A DNA stretch of 64,000 bases from Amycolatopsis sp. CA-126428 (GTDB lineage: Bacteria; Actinomycetota; Actinomycetes; Mycobacteriales; Pseudonocardiaceae). The notes below the pieces were generated by a model. It did no database searches, was not told the DNA's origin, and saw only the letters and a program-made list of their open reading frames with translations. The stretch lies in the NCBI RefSeq assembly GCF_002904335.1, contig NZ_PPHF01000098.1, positions 62,001 through 126,000 of the forward strand, in the 5' to 3' direction. Made by a program: the position numbers and the translations under genes. Positions 18,792-25,824 of the stretch are shown piece by piece (position 1 is the stretch's first letter; every line of letters begins with the position of its first letter).

Positions 18792-20185
18792 AGCCCGATC
18801 ACCGGGGGCACCGTCCGCTCATCGGAGCCGCCGAAGACGCTCTCCGGATCCGCCTCTACCAGGTACGACGCGCGCTGGTGTTCGGTGTCCTCCTCGCCCT
18901 TGCCGCCCTTCGCGCCCTGGCCCATGCCGCCCATCCCGGGGGAGCCCGGCTTGCCCGCCGCGCCGCCGCGGATCCCGCCTGCCGCACCCGGACGTCCTTC
19001 GCCGGGGACGCCGGCTCCGGTCGCCGAGCCCGGGCCGCGGGCACCCGATCCGGGACCGCTGCCCGCGCCGGTGCCGGACGACGAGCCCGGTCCGAATCCG
19101 CCGCCACCAGGGCCGAAGCCCGGCCCGAAACCGGGACCGAAGCCGCCGCCGGGACCCGATCCGGGGCCGAATCCGGTTCCTGGCGGCTGGTAGCCCGGCG
19201 GGTACTGCGTCGACGGCGGCACGTAACTCTGCGCGCGAACGCTGTCGTCGACGCCGGTCGTGTGGGAGCCCGGTGGCGGCGTGACGTGCCCGGGCGGCAA
19301 GACCTGCCCTGGCGGCGTGACGTGCCCCGGCGGCGGCGGTGGCTGGACGACCGGCGGGTGAACGGCCGGCGGCGGCTGCACCTGGGTGCCGATCGACCGG
19401 TCGTCGTCGCCACCGGTCCGGGTGGGCTTGCGCGGTGGCGGCTCGATCGGCTTCTTCGGGTCCTGCACCTTGAAGTCGCCGCCGTTGTACGCGCCGAGCT
19501 GGCCGTAGTCGATCGTGCGGGCCGCGGTGTTCGAGCTGGACTGCTGCGAATACGCGTTGTACCGCTCGACGTTCTCCTGGGCCTTCTGGTTGTACCGGTT
19601 GATCTTGTCTTCGGTGTCGGTGTCCCACGGCGTCGCGACGTCCCAGGCGCTGCGCGTCGGCGGCTGGTCGGTGACGTCCGGGTGCAGCGTGTTCTTCAGC
19701 TGGTGGAACTGCTCGATCTGCGCCTGGGCCAGCGTCGAGTTGCGATCCAGGGTGGTGGACGCCGAGGCGGCCGACGCCGTCAACGGCTGGAGCCGCTCGC
19801 GGGCCGCGTCCGACGCGCCGCCGGTCCACGCGGATTCGAGACCGGCGGTCAGTTCTCGCGTGTCCTGCTCGAGCCGGCGCTGGTAGGCCGACTGGTCGAC
19901 GCCGGCCTGGTGCACGTCCTGCAGCGACTGGGTGCCGGGACCGTTCTGCACGGCCTGGACCAGCTGACCGGGTGACAGCCCGGAAGCCTGCGGGTTCGCC
20001 GCCCCGGTGCCGGTCTGCGAGCCGACGTAGGCCCCCGCGACCGCGCCGGGCAGCCCGCCCGCGAGCAGGCCGACGCCCGCGCCGGTCAGGACGTTGCCGA
20101 GCCGCTCACCGCCCGACTCGACGGCGTGCGCGATCTCGGACCCGACGTGCTGGGCAGCGTCGAGCATGTCGCCGAACAACCCCAC
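18788..20185 (-). CDS. PPE-like/WXG ESX substrate with Pro/Gly-rich tail, cassette A
   Basis: 465 residues. The first 60 residues include a Gly-rich hydrophobic segment (LTGAGVGLLAGGLPGAV). Residues about 80-220 are helical with ESAWTGGASDAARERL, a WxG turn, and the WDVATPWDTDTEDKINRYN region shared with the protein at 44070. The rest is a long Pro/Gly/Thr low-complexity tail, probably extracellular. It ends FGGSDERTVPPVIGL, nearly the same as the end of the cassette B homologue. It is the first gene of an overlapping four-gene operon with EspG, a PE-like protein and a DUF3558 lipoprotein. Secretion through an ESX pore encoded elsewhere is inferred. Confidence 0.75.
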   Translation of the reverse strand: MGLFGDMLDAAQHVGSEIAHAVESGGERLGNVLTGAGVGLLAGGLPGAVAGAYVGSQTGTGAANPQASGLSPGQLVQAVQNGPGTQSLQDVHQAGVDQSAYQRRLEQDTRELTAGLESAWTGGASDAARERLQPLTASAASASTTLDRNSTLAQAQIEQFHQLKNTLHPDVTDQPPTRSAWDVATPWDTDTEDKINRYNQKAQENVERYNAYSQQSSSNTAARTIDYGQLGAYNGGDFKVQDPKKPIEPPPRKPTRTGGDDDRSIGTQVQPPPAVHPPVVQPPPPPGHVTPPGQVLPPGHVTPPPGSHTTGVDDSVRAQSYVPPSTQYPPGYQPPGTGFGPGSGPGGGFGPGFGPGFGPGGGGFGPGSSSGTGAGSGPGSGARGPGSATGAGVPGEGRPGAAGGIRGGAAGKPGSPGMGGMGQGAKGGKGEEDTEHQRASYLVEADPESVFGGSDERTVPPVIGL

Positions 20186-20245
20186 CGAACAGCGCTCCCC
20201 TCGCGTTCGATCTCCCCTCTTGCGTCACGGACAATACCTCACCGG

Positions 20246-20626
20246 TTACCGGCTGTGCGGCGAATCGGCCAGGTCAGGCGTTTGCACCTGCCACCGCGTC
20301 AGCGGGCGCAGCAGCCACATGCAGATGACGACCATGCCGAGCGCGCCGAAGAAGTGCACGGCCCACGCCCCGATCAGCGACGGGCCGCCCCACGACCCGG
20401 CCGCGCCTTCTTCGGTCCAGAAGAACCCGAAGGTGGTGATCCGGCCGACGAGGTACCAGACCAGCAAGGCGACCGGGAAAGCCGCGACGGCGGCGAGGAA
20501 GCCGCCCTTCTTCGGTTCGGCGTCCAGCCACCGCCGCGCCAGGTGCTTCCGGGCCTTCGGACCGGCCAGGTAGGCGGGCAGCGCGAGGGCGGCATAGATC
20601 GTCCGTTTCCAGTCGGAGATGCTCAT
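20246..20626 (-). CDS. Small membrane protein, unknown function
   Basis: 126 residues from ATG 20626 (MSISDWKRTIYAALALP). Two to three membrane segments are visible (FLAAVAAFPVALLVWYLVG; LIGAWAVHFFGALGMVVICMW) with a Lys/Arg-rich loop AGPKARKHLARRWLDAEPKKG between the first hydrophobic stretch and the core. A longer upstream frame exists, but its extra N-terminus overlaps the promoter of the divergent operon and reads as non-coding. No family recognised. It lies between two ESX-linked operons, so a link with secretion is possible but unsupported. Confidence 0.65.
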   Translation of the reverse strand: MSISDWKRTIYAALALPAYLAGPKARKHLARRWLDAEPKKGGFLAAVAAFPVALLVWYLVGRITTFGFFWTEEGAAGSWGGPSLIGAWAVHFFGALGMVVICMWLLRPLTRWQVQTPDLADSPHSR

Positions 20627-20776
20627 AGCGGTCCACGCTACGAGCCGTTGACCAGCACGAACACCGGGATTGCCACCCGGTCGAGGTGGGGAAAACCGGA
20701 ACTCCCCCGAAACTGTCGGGGCGGTGTGCCACACTCGGTCGCCGTACGGTTACTGACGTGAACAGGGGAGGTTCGC

Positions 20777-21301
20777 GTGTCGAATCCTGAGCAGCTGATC
20801 GCGGGCTTCGAAGCCCGGATGGCGGAGTCGCAGCGGAAAGCCGATCGGATGGTCGGCGAGATCGAAGCGGTCTCGGTTTCCGAGCGCAGCAAAGACGGCC
20901 AGATCGGGGTGAAGGTCGACCACGCCGGCAACCTCGTCGGCCTGGAGATCGGCCTGAGCGTGCGGGACAGACCGGACCTCGCCGAGGAGATCCTCCGCAC
21001 CGTCAAGTCCGCCCAGAGCAAGCTCGCCGGGGCGATGCGGGCCGGGGTCACCGATCCGGTCGGGCCCGAAGTGATGCACCAGCTGGTCAGCCGGCTCGAG
21101 CGGGCGTTCCCGGCGCCCGAACCGGAGGGGTTTGCGCCGCCGCCGGCTGCGCCCCGCAGCGAGGGTGACCGGTTCGTGCCGGAAGAGGAGCGGCAGCCGC
21201 CCGCGGCGCCGAAACCGCCGGAACCGCCGCGCGCGCCGCGCCCGCCGTCCGAAGACGGCCGCGACGACGACTACTTCAGCGACGGCGACTACCTGCGCTG
21301 A
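20777..21301 (+). CDS. YbaB/EbfC-family protein heading an ESX-linked operon
   Basis: 174 residues, GTG start. The N-terminal 115 residues have the YbaB/EbfC plan: an N-terminal helix (QLIAGFEARMAESQRKA), VSVSERSKDGQIGVKVDHAGNL, and a C-terminal helix pair. The last 55 residues are Pro/Glu-rich and end DDDYFSDGDYLR, an acidic tail. It resembles the YbaB-like gene at 8015 in layout. It begins a four-gene operon (YbaB-like, EspC-like, WXG-like, membrane protein) with gaps of 23 and 3 nt and a 4-nt overlap. Function in this setting unknown. Confidence 0.8.
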   Translation: MSNPEQLIAGFEARMAESQRKADRMVGEIEAVSVSERSKDGQIGVKVDHAGNLVGLEIGLSVRDRPDLAEEILRTVKSAQSKLAGAMRAGVTDPVGPEVMHQLVSRLERAFPAPEPEGFAPPPAAPRSEGDRFVPEEERQPPAAPKPPEPPRAPRPPSEDGRDDDYFSDGDYLR

Positions 21302-21324
21302 AGCGCGGGCGAGGGAGGGGAACC

Positions 21325-21639
21325 ATGGCCGGACCAGGCGGCCCGGGCTTCGCGGTCGACCCGCAGGAGCTGCGGGAACACCGCGACCACATCGAGGCGA
21401 TCACCGACCGGATCGACAAGTGCAAGGAAGCCGCCCGCGCGACCGAGCACCCCGAAGCGTTCGGTCTGCTCGGCATCCCGCTCGCGGCGATCTGCGCCCT
21501 CGCCCAGCAGGCGGCGGAGATCGCGATCGAATCGGCATCGACGTCGTCCTACGACCATTCGACCCGCATCCAGCTGTGGCAGCAGCTGAAGGAAGCCGAC
21601 GAGACGGAGTTCAAGGACCTCTTCAAGGTGGAGGACTGA
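21325..21639 (+). CDS. EspC/DUF2580-like small ESX protein
   Basis: 104 residues: VDPQELREHRDHIEAITDRIDKC begins helix 1, a short loop with GLLGIPLAAIC follows, then helix 2 and an acidic end (DLFKVED). This helical hairpin with 'DP..L..H' at the start is the pattern of EspC/DUF2580 secretion-associated proteins. It lies 23 nt after the YbaB-like gene and 3 nt before the WXG-like gene, and probably pairs with the latter's product for export. RBS GAGGGAGGGG precedes the ATG. No W-x-G is present. Confidence 0.72.
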   Translation: MAGPGGPGFAVDPQELREHRDHIEAITDRIDKCKEAARATEHPEAFGLLGIPLAAICALAQQAAEIAIESASTSSYDHSTRIQLWQQLKEADETEFKDLFKVED

Positions 21640-21642
21640 GCG

Positions 21643-22800
21643 GTGGCCGAAAACCCGTTGATCAAGACGGACGCGGCGGACGACCGCAGCGCATTCGAAG
21701 GCGCCGGCCTCTTCCAGGACTTCTGGGACGCGGGCACCGCCGTCGCCGACGGCAATTGGACCGAAGGCCTGGTGAACGCCGCGTTCGGTGCCGGCGATCT
21801 CGCGGAACTCGTCGCGGACCCGTTCGGCACAGTCGCCGCTGCCGGGGTCGGGTGGGCGATGGAGTTCTTCCCTTGGCTGCGAGAACCTCTCGACTGGCTC
21901 ACCGGCGACCAGACGGCCCTCGAAAACATGGTCGGGACCTGGGAGAACGTCGGCAAGGAACTGGAGAAGATCAGCACCGGCCTCCAAGACACGGTCAAGA
22001 AGGACAGCGCTGCCTGGGAAGGCGCCTCGGCCGACGCCTACCGCGCCTTCGCCGAAGATCGCGCAGCGACGTATGCGGGTGTCGCGACCGGGGCCAACGC
22101 GATCGCGAAGCTGGTCGACATCTGCAAAACGATCTTGAGCGTGGTGCGCTCGATCGTGCGCGACCTGATTTCCGAATGCGTCGGCAAGCTCATCAGCATC
22201 GCCTGCCGGTACGTCGGCCCGGCCCTGCCGGTGGGCATGGCCACCGAGGGCACCGCGGAAGCGGTCAAGACCGGCAGCAAGTGCATGGAGTGGATCAAGA
22301 AGCTGCTGAAGGCCTTCAAGAAGGCGCAGGAGCTGTTCCACCGCATCGGTGACATCTTCCGGCGGGTCAAGGGCGCCCTGAAACGCGGCGCGGAAAGCCT
22401 GCCCGGCCCGCTCAAGAAGGTCGGCAAGCTGATCAAGGACGAACCGCGTGACACAAGGACGTTCCTCGAAGAGGTCAAGGACGAACGGCCTGATCGGAAG
22501 CGGTGGAAGGAGGTCGTCTCGGCGGACAAGCCACTCGGGGAGAACCTCGAGAACGTCGGCAAGGAGTTCCGCGGCGACGTCCGGAAGGAGTTCGGCGAGA
22601 AGTTCGGGGAGAACTTCGGCAAGGAGATCTGGGACGACGCCAAGAAGGAATGGCGCAAGGAGTCCCGGAAGAAGAAGGCCGAGGGGCTCGACGACTGGAC
22701 GGGCGGGGACGACGACGATGCCCCGGACAAGGAAACCACCGTTCAGCCGCCGGTCTTCGAACAGCCGGGCACGCAGCGGATTTCGGGGTCGATCGAGTGA
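21643..22800 (+). CDS. WXG-like putative ESX substrate with a highly charged C-terminus
   Basis: 385 residues, GTG start. Residues 1-90 include hydrophobic helices (LVADPFGTVAAAGVGWAMEFF). Residues about 95-150 have the WXG-like pattern with AWEGASADAYRAFAED. A Cys-containing hydrophobic region follows (VDICKTILSVVRSIVRDL; LISIACRYVGPALPVG), then from about residue 215 a Lys/Arg/Glu-rich, helix-prone tail with repeated EFGEKFGENFGKEIW. The N-terminal organisation parallels the giant toxin's, but no known toxic domain is recognised, so its C-terminus is either a structural tail or an unrecognised effector. Confidence 0.7.
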   Translation: MAENPLIKTDAADDRSAFEGAGLFQDFWDAGTAVADGNWTEGLVNAAFGAGDLAELVADPFGTVAAAGVGWAMEFFPWLREPLDWLTGDQTALENMVGTWENVGKELEKISTGLQDTVKKDSAAWEGASADAYRAFAEDRAATYAGVATGANAIAKLVDICKTILSVVRSIVRDLISECVGKLISIACRYVGPALPVGMATEGTAEAVKTGSKCMEWIKKLLKAFKKAQELFHRIGDIFRRVKGALKRGAESLPGPLKKVGKLIKDEPRDTRTFLEEVKDERPDRKRWKEVVSADKPLGENLENVGKEFRGDVRKEFGEKFGENFGKEIWDDAKKEWRKESRKKKAEGLDDWTGGDDDDAPDKETTVQPPVFEQPGTQRISGSIE

Positions 22801-23888
22801 CCGGGCCGCAGGGTGATCGACTCGTCGTTTCGCAGACGGATGGGCCGCATTGGATCCAGGCCGGCGTGCTCCTGTGCGTGGCCGGTGGATTCTTCTGGAT
22901 GGCGTTGGCGGCCACACAGCAGAGCCCTCGCCTGGCTGGGTGGGTGTTTGGCGGAAGCTTCGGATTGCTGGGGCTGAACCTGGTCTGGCGATCGCTGAAG
23001 AAGCCGGTCCGGAACGAGCTCGTCATCGAGCCCGCCGGGATCTCCCGGGTGATCGGCGGCCTCGCGTGGGCGCTGCGGTGGGACGAACTCCGGGCGGCTT
23101 CGGTCGTCGACAGCACCCGGAAAGACACCGGTCACCAGGTCGTGCTCACCCCGGCGGACGACCGGTTCGAAAGCCGTAGCCGGAGCCTCGTCCGCATCGG
23201 CGGCGGTGATTTCCTGGTGGCCGGGCTCGGGCTGGGCGAGACCGAGGTCCCGCGCGTGCGAGAGCTGCTGGCGAAGTACGTCGGCGTCACGCCCGAACGG
23301 GTCCCCGACACCCCGGTTCCCGCGCCACCGCCGCCGGTGCGGACGGCGGTGCCGGAGTGGGTGCCGCCGCCGGTCGAGCCGTCCGGTTCCGTCACGATCC
23401 ACGTCAACGGCTGGAACCGGGTGCTGCTCCGCTGGGTGCGGTTCTTCGCCCTCATGATCGAGGTGGGGCTCGGCGCGGTGATCGAGTTCGGCCCGCGGCA
23501 CGGGATCCGCACCGCGTGCCTCGTCGTGTTCATCGCCGTCTTCGCAGGCGTGTCCTGGTGGACGGTCCTCGAACAACAGAGCCGTTCCCGGAAGTCGCGG
23601 GTCCTCCTGGAGCTTTCGGCCGCCGGCCTCCGGTGGACGACGTACTACCGGAAGTTCACGGTGTCCTGGCCGGAGATCGCGGAGCTGAGGCTGCCGTCCG
23701 GGCTTCTCGAATTCCGGCCCGCCGCCGTCGACTTCCCGCTCGACCGCCCGGACCTCGACCACCTGCGGCTGGGCGACGGCTGGTACCGGCTGCCACGCAC
23801 CTTGAGCGCGACGGCGGTGAAGCAATTCGAAACGCACATCCGCAGCGTCTTGCCGGCGGGCGTGCCCTTGGCGCTCGGCCAGGGGTGA
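22797..23888 (+). CDS. Membrane protein with two PH-like halves
   Basis: 363 residues from a GTG that overlaps the previous stop by 4 nt. There are two copies of a module: paired hydrophobic segments (AGVLLCVAGGFFWMALAA and LAGWVFGGSFGLLGLNLVW; later FFALMIEVGLGAVIEF and CLVVFIAVFAGVSWW), each followed by a beta-rich soluble part with a pattern such as GISRVIGGLAWALRWDEL or GLRWTTYYRKFTVSWPEI. This is the layout of bacterial PH-like (bPH) membrane proteins. A Pro-rich spacer joins the halves. It closes the operon and might be its membrane component or immunity; no evidence decides. Confidence 0.65.
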   Translation: MTGPQGDRLVVSQTDGPHWIQAGVLLCVAGGFFWMALAATQQSPRLAGWVFGGSFGLLGLNLVWRSLKKPVRNELVIEPAGISRVIGGLAWALRWDELRAASVVDSTRKDTGHQVVLTPADDRFESRSRSLVRIGGGDFLVAGLGLGETEVPRVRELLAKYVGVTPERVPDTPVPAPPPPVRTAVPEWVPPPVEPSGSVTIHVNGWNRVLLRWVRFFALMIEVGLGAVIEFGPRHGIRTACLVVFIAVFAGVSWWTVLEQQSRSRKSRVLLELSAAGLRWTTYYRKFTVSWPEIAELRLPSGLLEFRPAAVDFPLDRPDLDHLRLGDGWYRLPRTLSATAVKQFETHIRSVLPAGVPLALGQG

Positions 23889-23899
23889 CGGGGGCGCCG

Positions 23900-23939
23900 C
23901 CGACGCCGATCACTCGGGGGGCTACGTGATCGGCGCCGG
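23900..23939. terminator. Strong hairpin ending the YbaB-WXG operon, in a 300-nt gene-free stretch
   Basis: CGCCGATCAC (23904-23913) pairs perfectly with GTGATCGGCG (23926-23935) around a 12-nt loop, and four more pairs extend it beyond one A-C mismatch. No T run follows, so termination is plausible rather than sure. The rest of 23889-24188 has two copies of GTGACGGCC (near 24032 and 24065) and presumably the ribokinase promoter; I see no gene there. Confidence 0.5.
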
Positions 23940-24188
23940 CGACCCGATGCCCTGCCCGGCTCGCGCCGGTTGGGGCAACGTCATCACGTCTCCGCGATGA
24001 CGCACCAGGAGAGCGGGACCGGAGCCACCAAGTGACGGCCGGGGGACGGACATCCCCCGATCGAGTGACGGCCTTCCGCTGCTCGCATGATTGTCGCACT
24101 CAGCCCCGGATAAGTTACAAAAACCTTCACTTTCTCCTTGCTTGCCGGTGCTGACCTGGTCCGGGCCGGTTTCTGGCACAGTGCGGGT

Positions 24189-25058
24189 ATGAACTCCGAC
24201 GTCCTCGTTGTGGGATCCGCCAATGCCGACCTCGTCGTCGCGGTGGATCGGCGGCCGGGCGGTGGGGAGACGGTGCTGGGCGGCGACACCGTGCTCTCGC
24301 CGGGCGGGAAGGGCGCCAACACGGCGGTCGCGGCGGGCCGGCTCGGAGCGGACGTCGCGCTGCTCGGCGCCGTCGGCGACGATCCCTACGGCAGGCTGCT
24401 GCTCGATTCGCTCCGCGCCGCCGGCGTCGACACCGGGCTCGTGCGCACCAGCGACCGGCCGACCGGCATCGCCTACATCACCGTCACCCCGGATGGCGAG
24501 AACTCGATCCTCGTCTCCCCCGGCGCCAACTCCAGCCTGGAGCCCGCCGACGTCGACGCCGTCTTCGACGGGGTGGAGGTCGTGGTCCTCTCGCTGGAGG
24601 TGCCGCTGCCGGCCGTCGAGCACGCCGTCGCGCGGGCCGCCGAAAGGGGTGTGCGGGTGCTGCTGAACCTGTCACCGGCGGCGAAGCTCTCCCCGGAGAC
24701 CCTGGCCAGGCTCGACGTCCTGCTGGTCAACGAGCACGAGGCCGCTTGGCTCACCGGACCCGGCGCGGACCTCCGGAAGCTGCTCGACCTCGGGCCGCGG
24801 GCGGCCGTCGTCACGCTCGGCGCGGCCGGCGCGGTCGTCGTCGAAGCCGGGTCGGTGAGCCGGGTGGAGTCGCCGAAGGTCGAGGCCGTGGACACCACGG
24901 GAGCCGGGGACGCGTTCGCCGGCGCGCTCGCCGCGTCGCTCGCCGACGGAGCCGACCTGGTCTCCGCGGCGAAGCGAGCCGTGCGTGTCGCGGCGTTCAG
25001 CGTGACGCGGCACGGCGCGCAGCCGTCCTACCCCACCGCCGCCGACCTGGGGGAATGA
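24189..25058 (+). CDS. rbsK: Ribokinase (PfkB family sugar kinase)
   Basis: 289 residues from ATG 24189. PfkB carbohydrate kinase motifs are clear: VVGSANADLVVAVDRRPGGG at the N-terminus, SPGGKGANTAVAAGRLG, and the C-terminal signature DTTGAGDAFAGALAASL with the catalytic Asp in GAGD. Ribokinase phosphorylates D-ribose at O-5 with ATP and K+. No ribose transporter or LacI regulator is adjacent, so another pentose or nucleoside-derived sugar is possible. An upstream in-frame ATG at 24138 gives a 17-residue extension without family support. Confidence 0.88.
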   Translation: MNSDVLVVGSANADLVVAVDRRPGGGETVLGGDTVLSPGGKGANTAVAAGRLGADVALLGAVGDDPYGRLLLDSLRAAGVDTGLVRTSDRPTGIAYITVTPDGENSILVSPGANSSLEPADVDAVFDGVEVVVLSLEVPLPAVEHAVARAAERGVRVLLNLSPAAKLSPETLARLDVLLVNEHEAAWLTGPGADLRKLLDLGPRAAVVTLGAAGAVVVEAGSVSRVESPKVEAVDTTGAGDAFAGALAASLADGADLVSAAKRAVRVAAFSVTRHGAQPSYPTAADLGE

Positions 25059-25086
25059 TCACCCGCGTTGCGGTGTTGCAGGTCAC

Positions 25087-25824
25087 ATGGGCGACTCGTT
25101 CGACTCGGCCTGGTGGCGCGGCTACGCGGCTCAGCTGCGGGCGATCGCGGACGCACGCCGTCCCGACCGGCTCGCGATCATGCCGCTCGACGAAACCCTC
25201 AAGGCGCTCGGCAAGCAGACCGAGCTCGACGAAGGCGTCTACGACGTGCCACTGGAGGGGGTCGTCGGCACGGTCGCCCGCGCCGGCGACTTCGACCGCG
25301 AGTTCCGCCCCCGCAACCGCGCGCTGCGCGACCGCTGGGAGCAGTTGACGCGGACGTCGGCGGACCTGCCGCCGGTGCGGCTCGTGCGGCTTTCCGACAT
25401 GTTCTTCGTCGAGGACGGCCACCACCGCGTCGGCATCGCCCGGGCGCGCGGCGTCCGGACCATCCGCGCGCGGGTCCGCTGGATCAGCACGGTCGCGTGC
25501 GCGCTGCGCTGCCTGACGCTCGCCGACCTGCCGTCGAAGACCGCCGAGCGCATGTTCCTCGAGCGCGTGCCGCTGCCGGACGACGTCCGCCTTGGGCTGT
25601 GGCTCGACGACCCGGCCGACTGGTTCCGGCTCGCCGACTCGGCCGAGGCCTGGGGTTTCCGCCGTATGCTGGCCGGACGGCCCGTCCACAGCCGCGACGA
25701 ATTGGCCGACTCCTGGTGGCGCGAAGAGGTCCGGCCGGTGCTCGACCAGGTACGGCACCGCGGTTTGTGCCCGCCACCACGAGATATCCAGGCGTACCTG
25801 AGTTATGGTCTAGACCATGCCTGA
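25087..25824 (+). CDS. ParB/sulfiredoxin-fold domain protein
   Basis: 245 residues. The central part, VRLVRLSDMFFVEDGHHRVGIARARG, is the ParB N-terminal/sulfiredoxin-like nucleotide-binding motif (GHHR box). The N-terminus has FDSAWWRGYAAQLRAIADARRPDRL and the C-terminal third is helical and Trp-rich. It lacks the ParB helix-turn-helix, so chromosome segregation is unlikely. The family has stand-alone members of unknown role. It starts 28 nt after rbsK and its last 8 nt overlap ptsI in another frame; its final codons lie inside the dre palindrome. Confidence 0.7.
   Translation: MGDSFDSAWWRGYAAQLRAIADARRPDRLAIMPLDETLKALGKQTELDEGVYDVPLEGVVGTVARAGDFDREFRPRNRALRDRWEQLTRTSADLPPVRLVRLSDMFFVEDGHHRVGIARARGVRTIRARVRWISTVACALRCLTLADLPSKTAERMFLERVPLPDDVRLGLWLDDPADWFRLADSAEAWGFRRMLAGRPVHSRDELADSWWREEVRPVLDQVRHRGLCPPPRDIQAYLSYGLDHA
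25805..25818. promoter_or_regulatory. dre-type operator (DasR) over the ptsI start codon
   Basis: ATGGTCTAGACCAT is a perfect 14-bp palindrome whose core TGGTCTAGACCA matches the DasR responsive element described in Streptomyces and relatives, where the GntR regulator DasR controls N-acetylglucosamine uptake and PTS genes. The ATG of ptsI begins in the right half-site (25817). Binding would block initiation or elongation into ptsI. Motif seen directly; regulator inferred. Confidence 0.8.

Noticed and set aside
25087..25824. ParB chromosome segregation protein
   Set aside because: Only the nucleotide-binding GHHR box is present; there is no helix-turn-helix and no parA neighbour.
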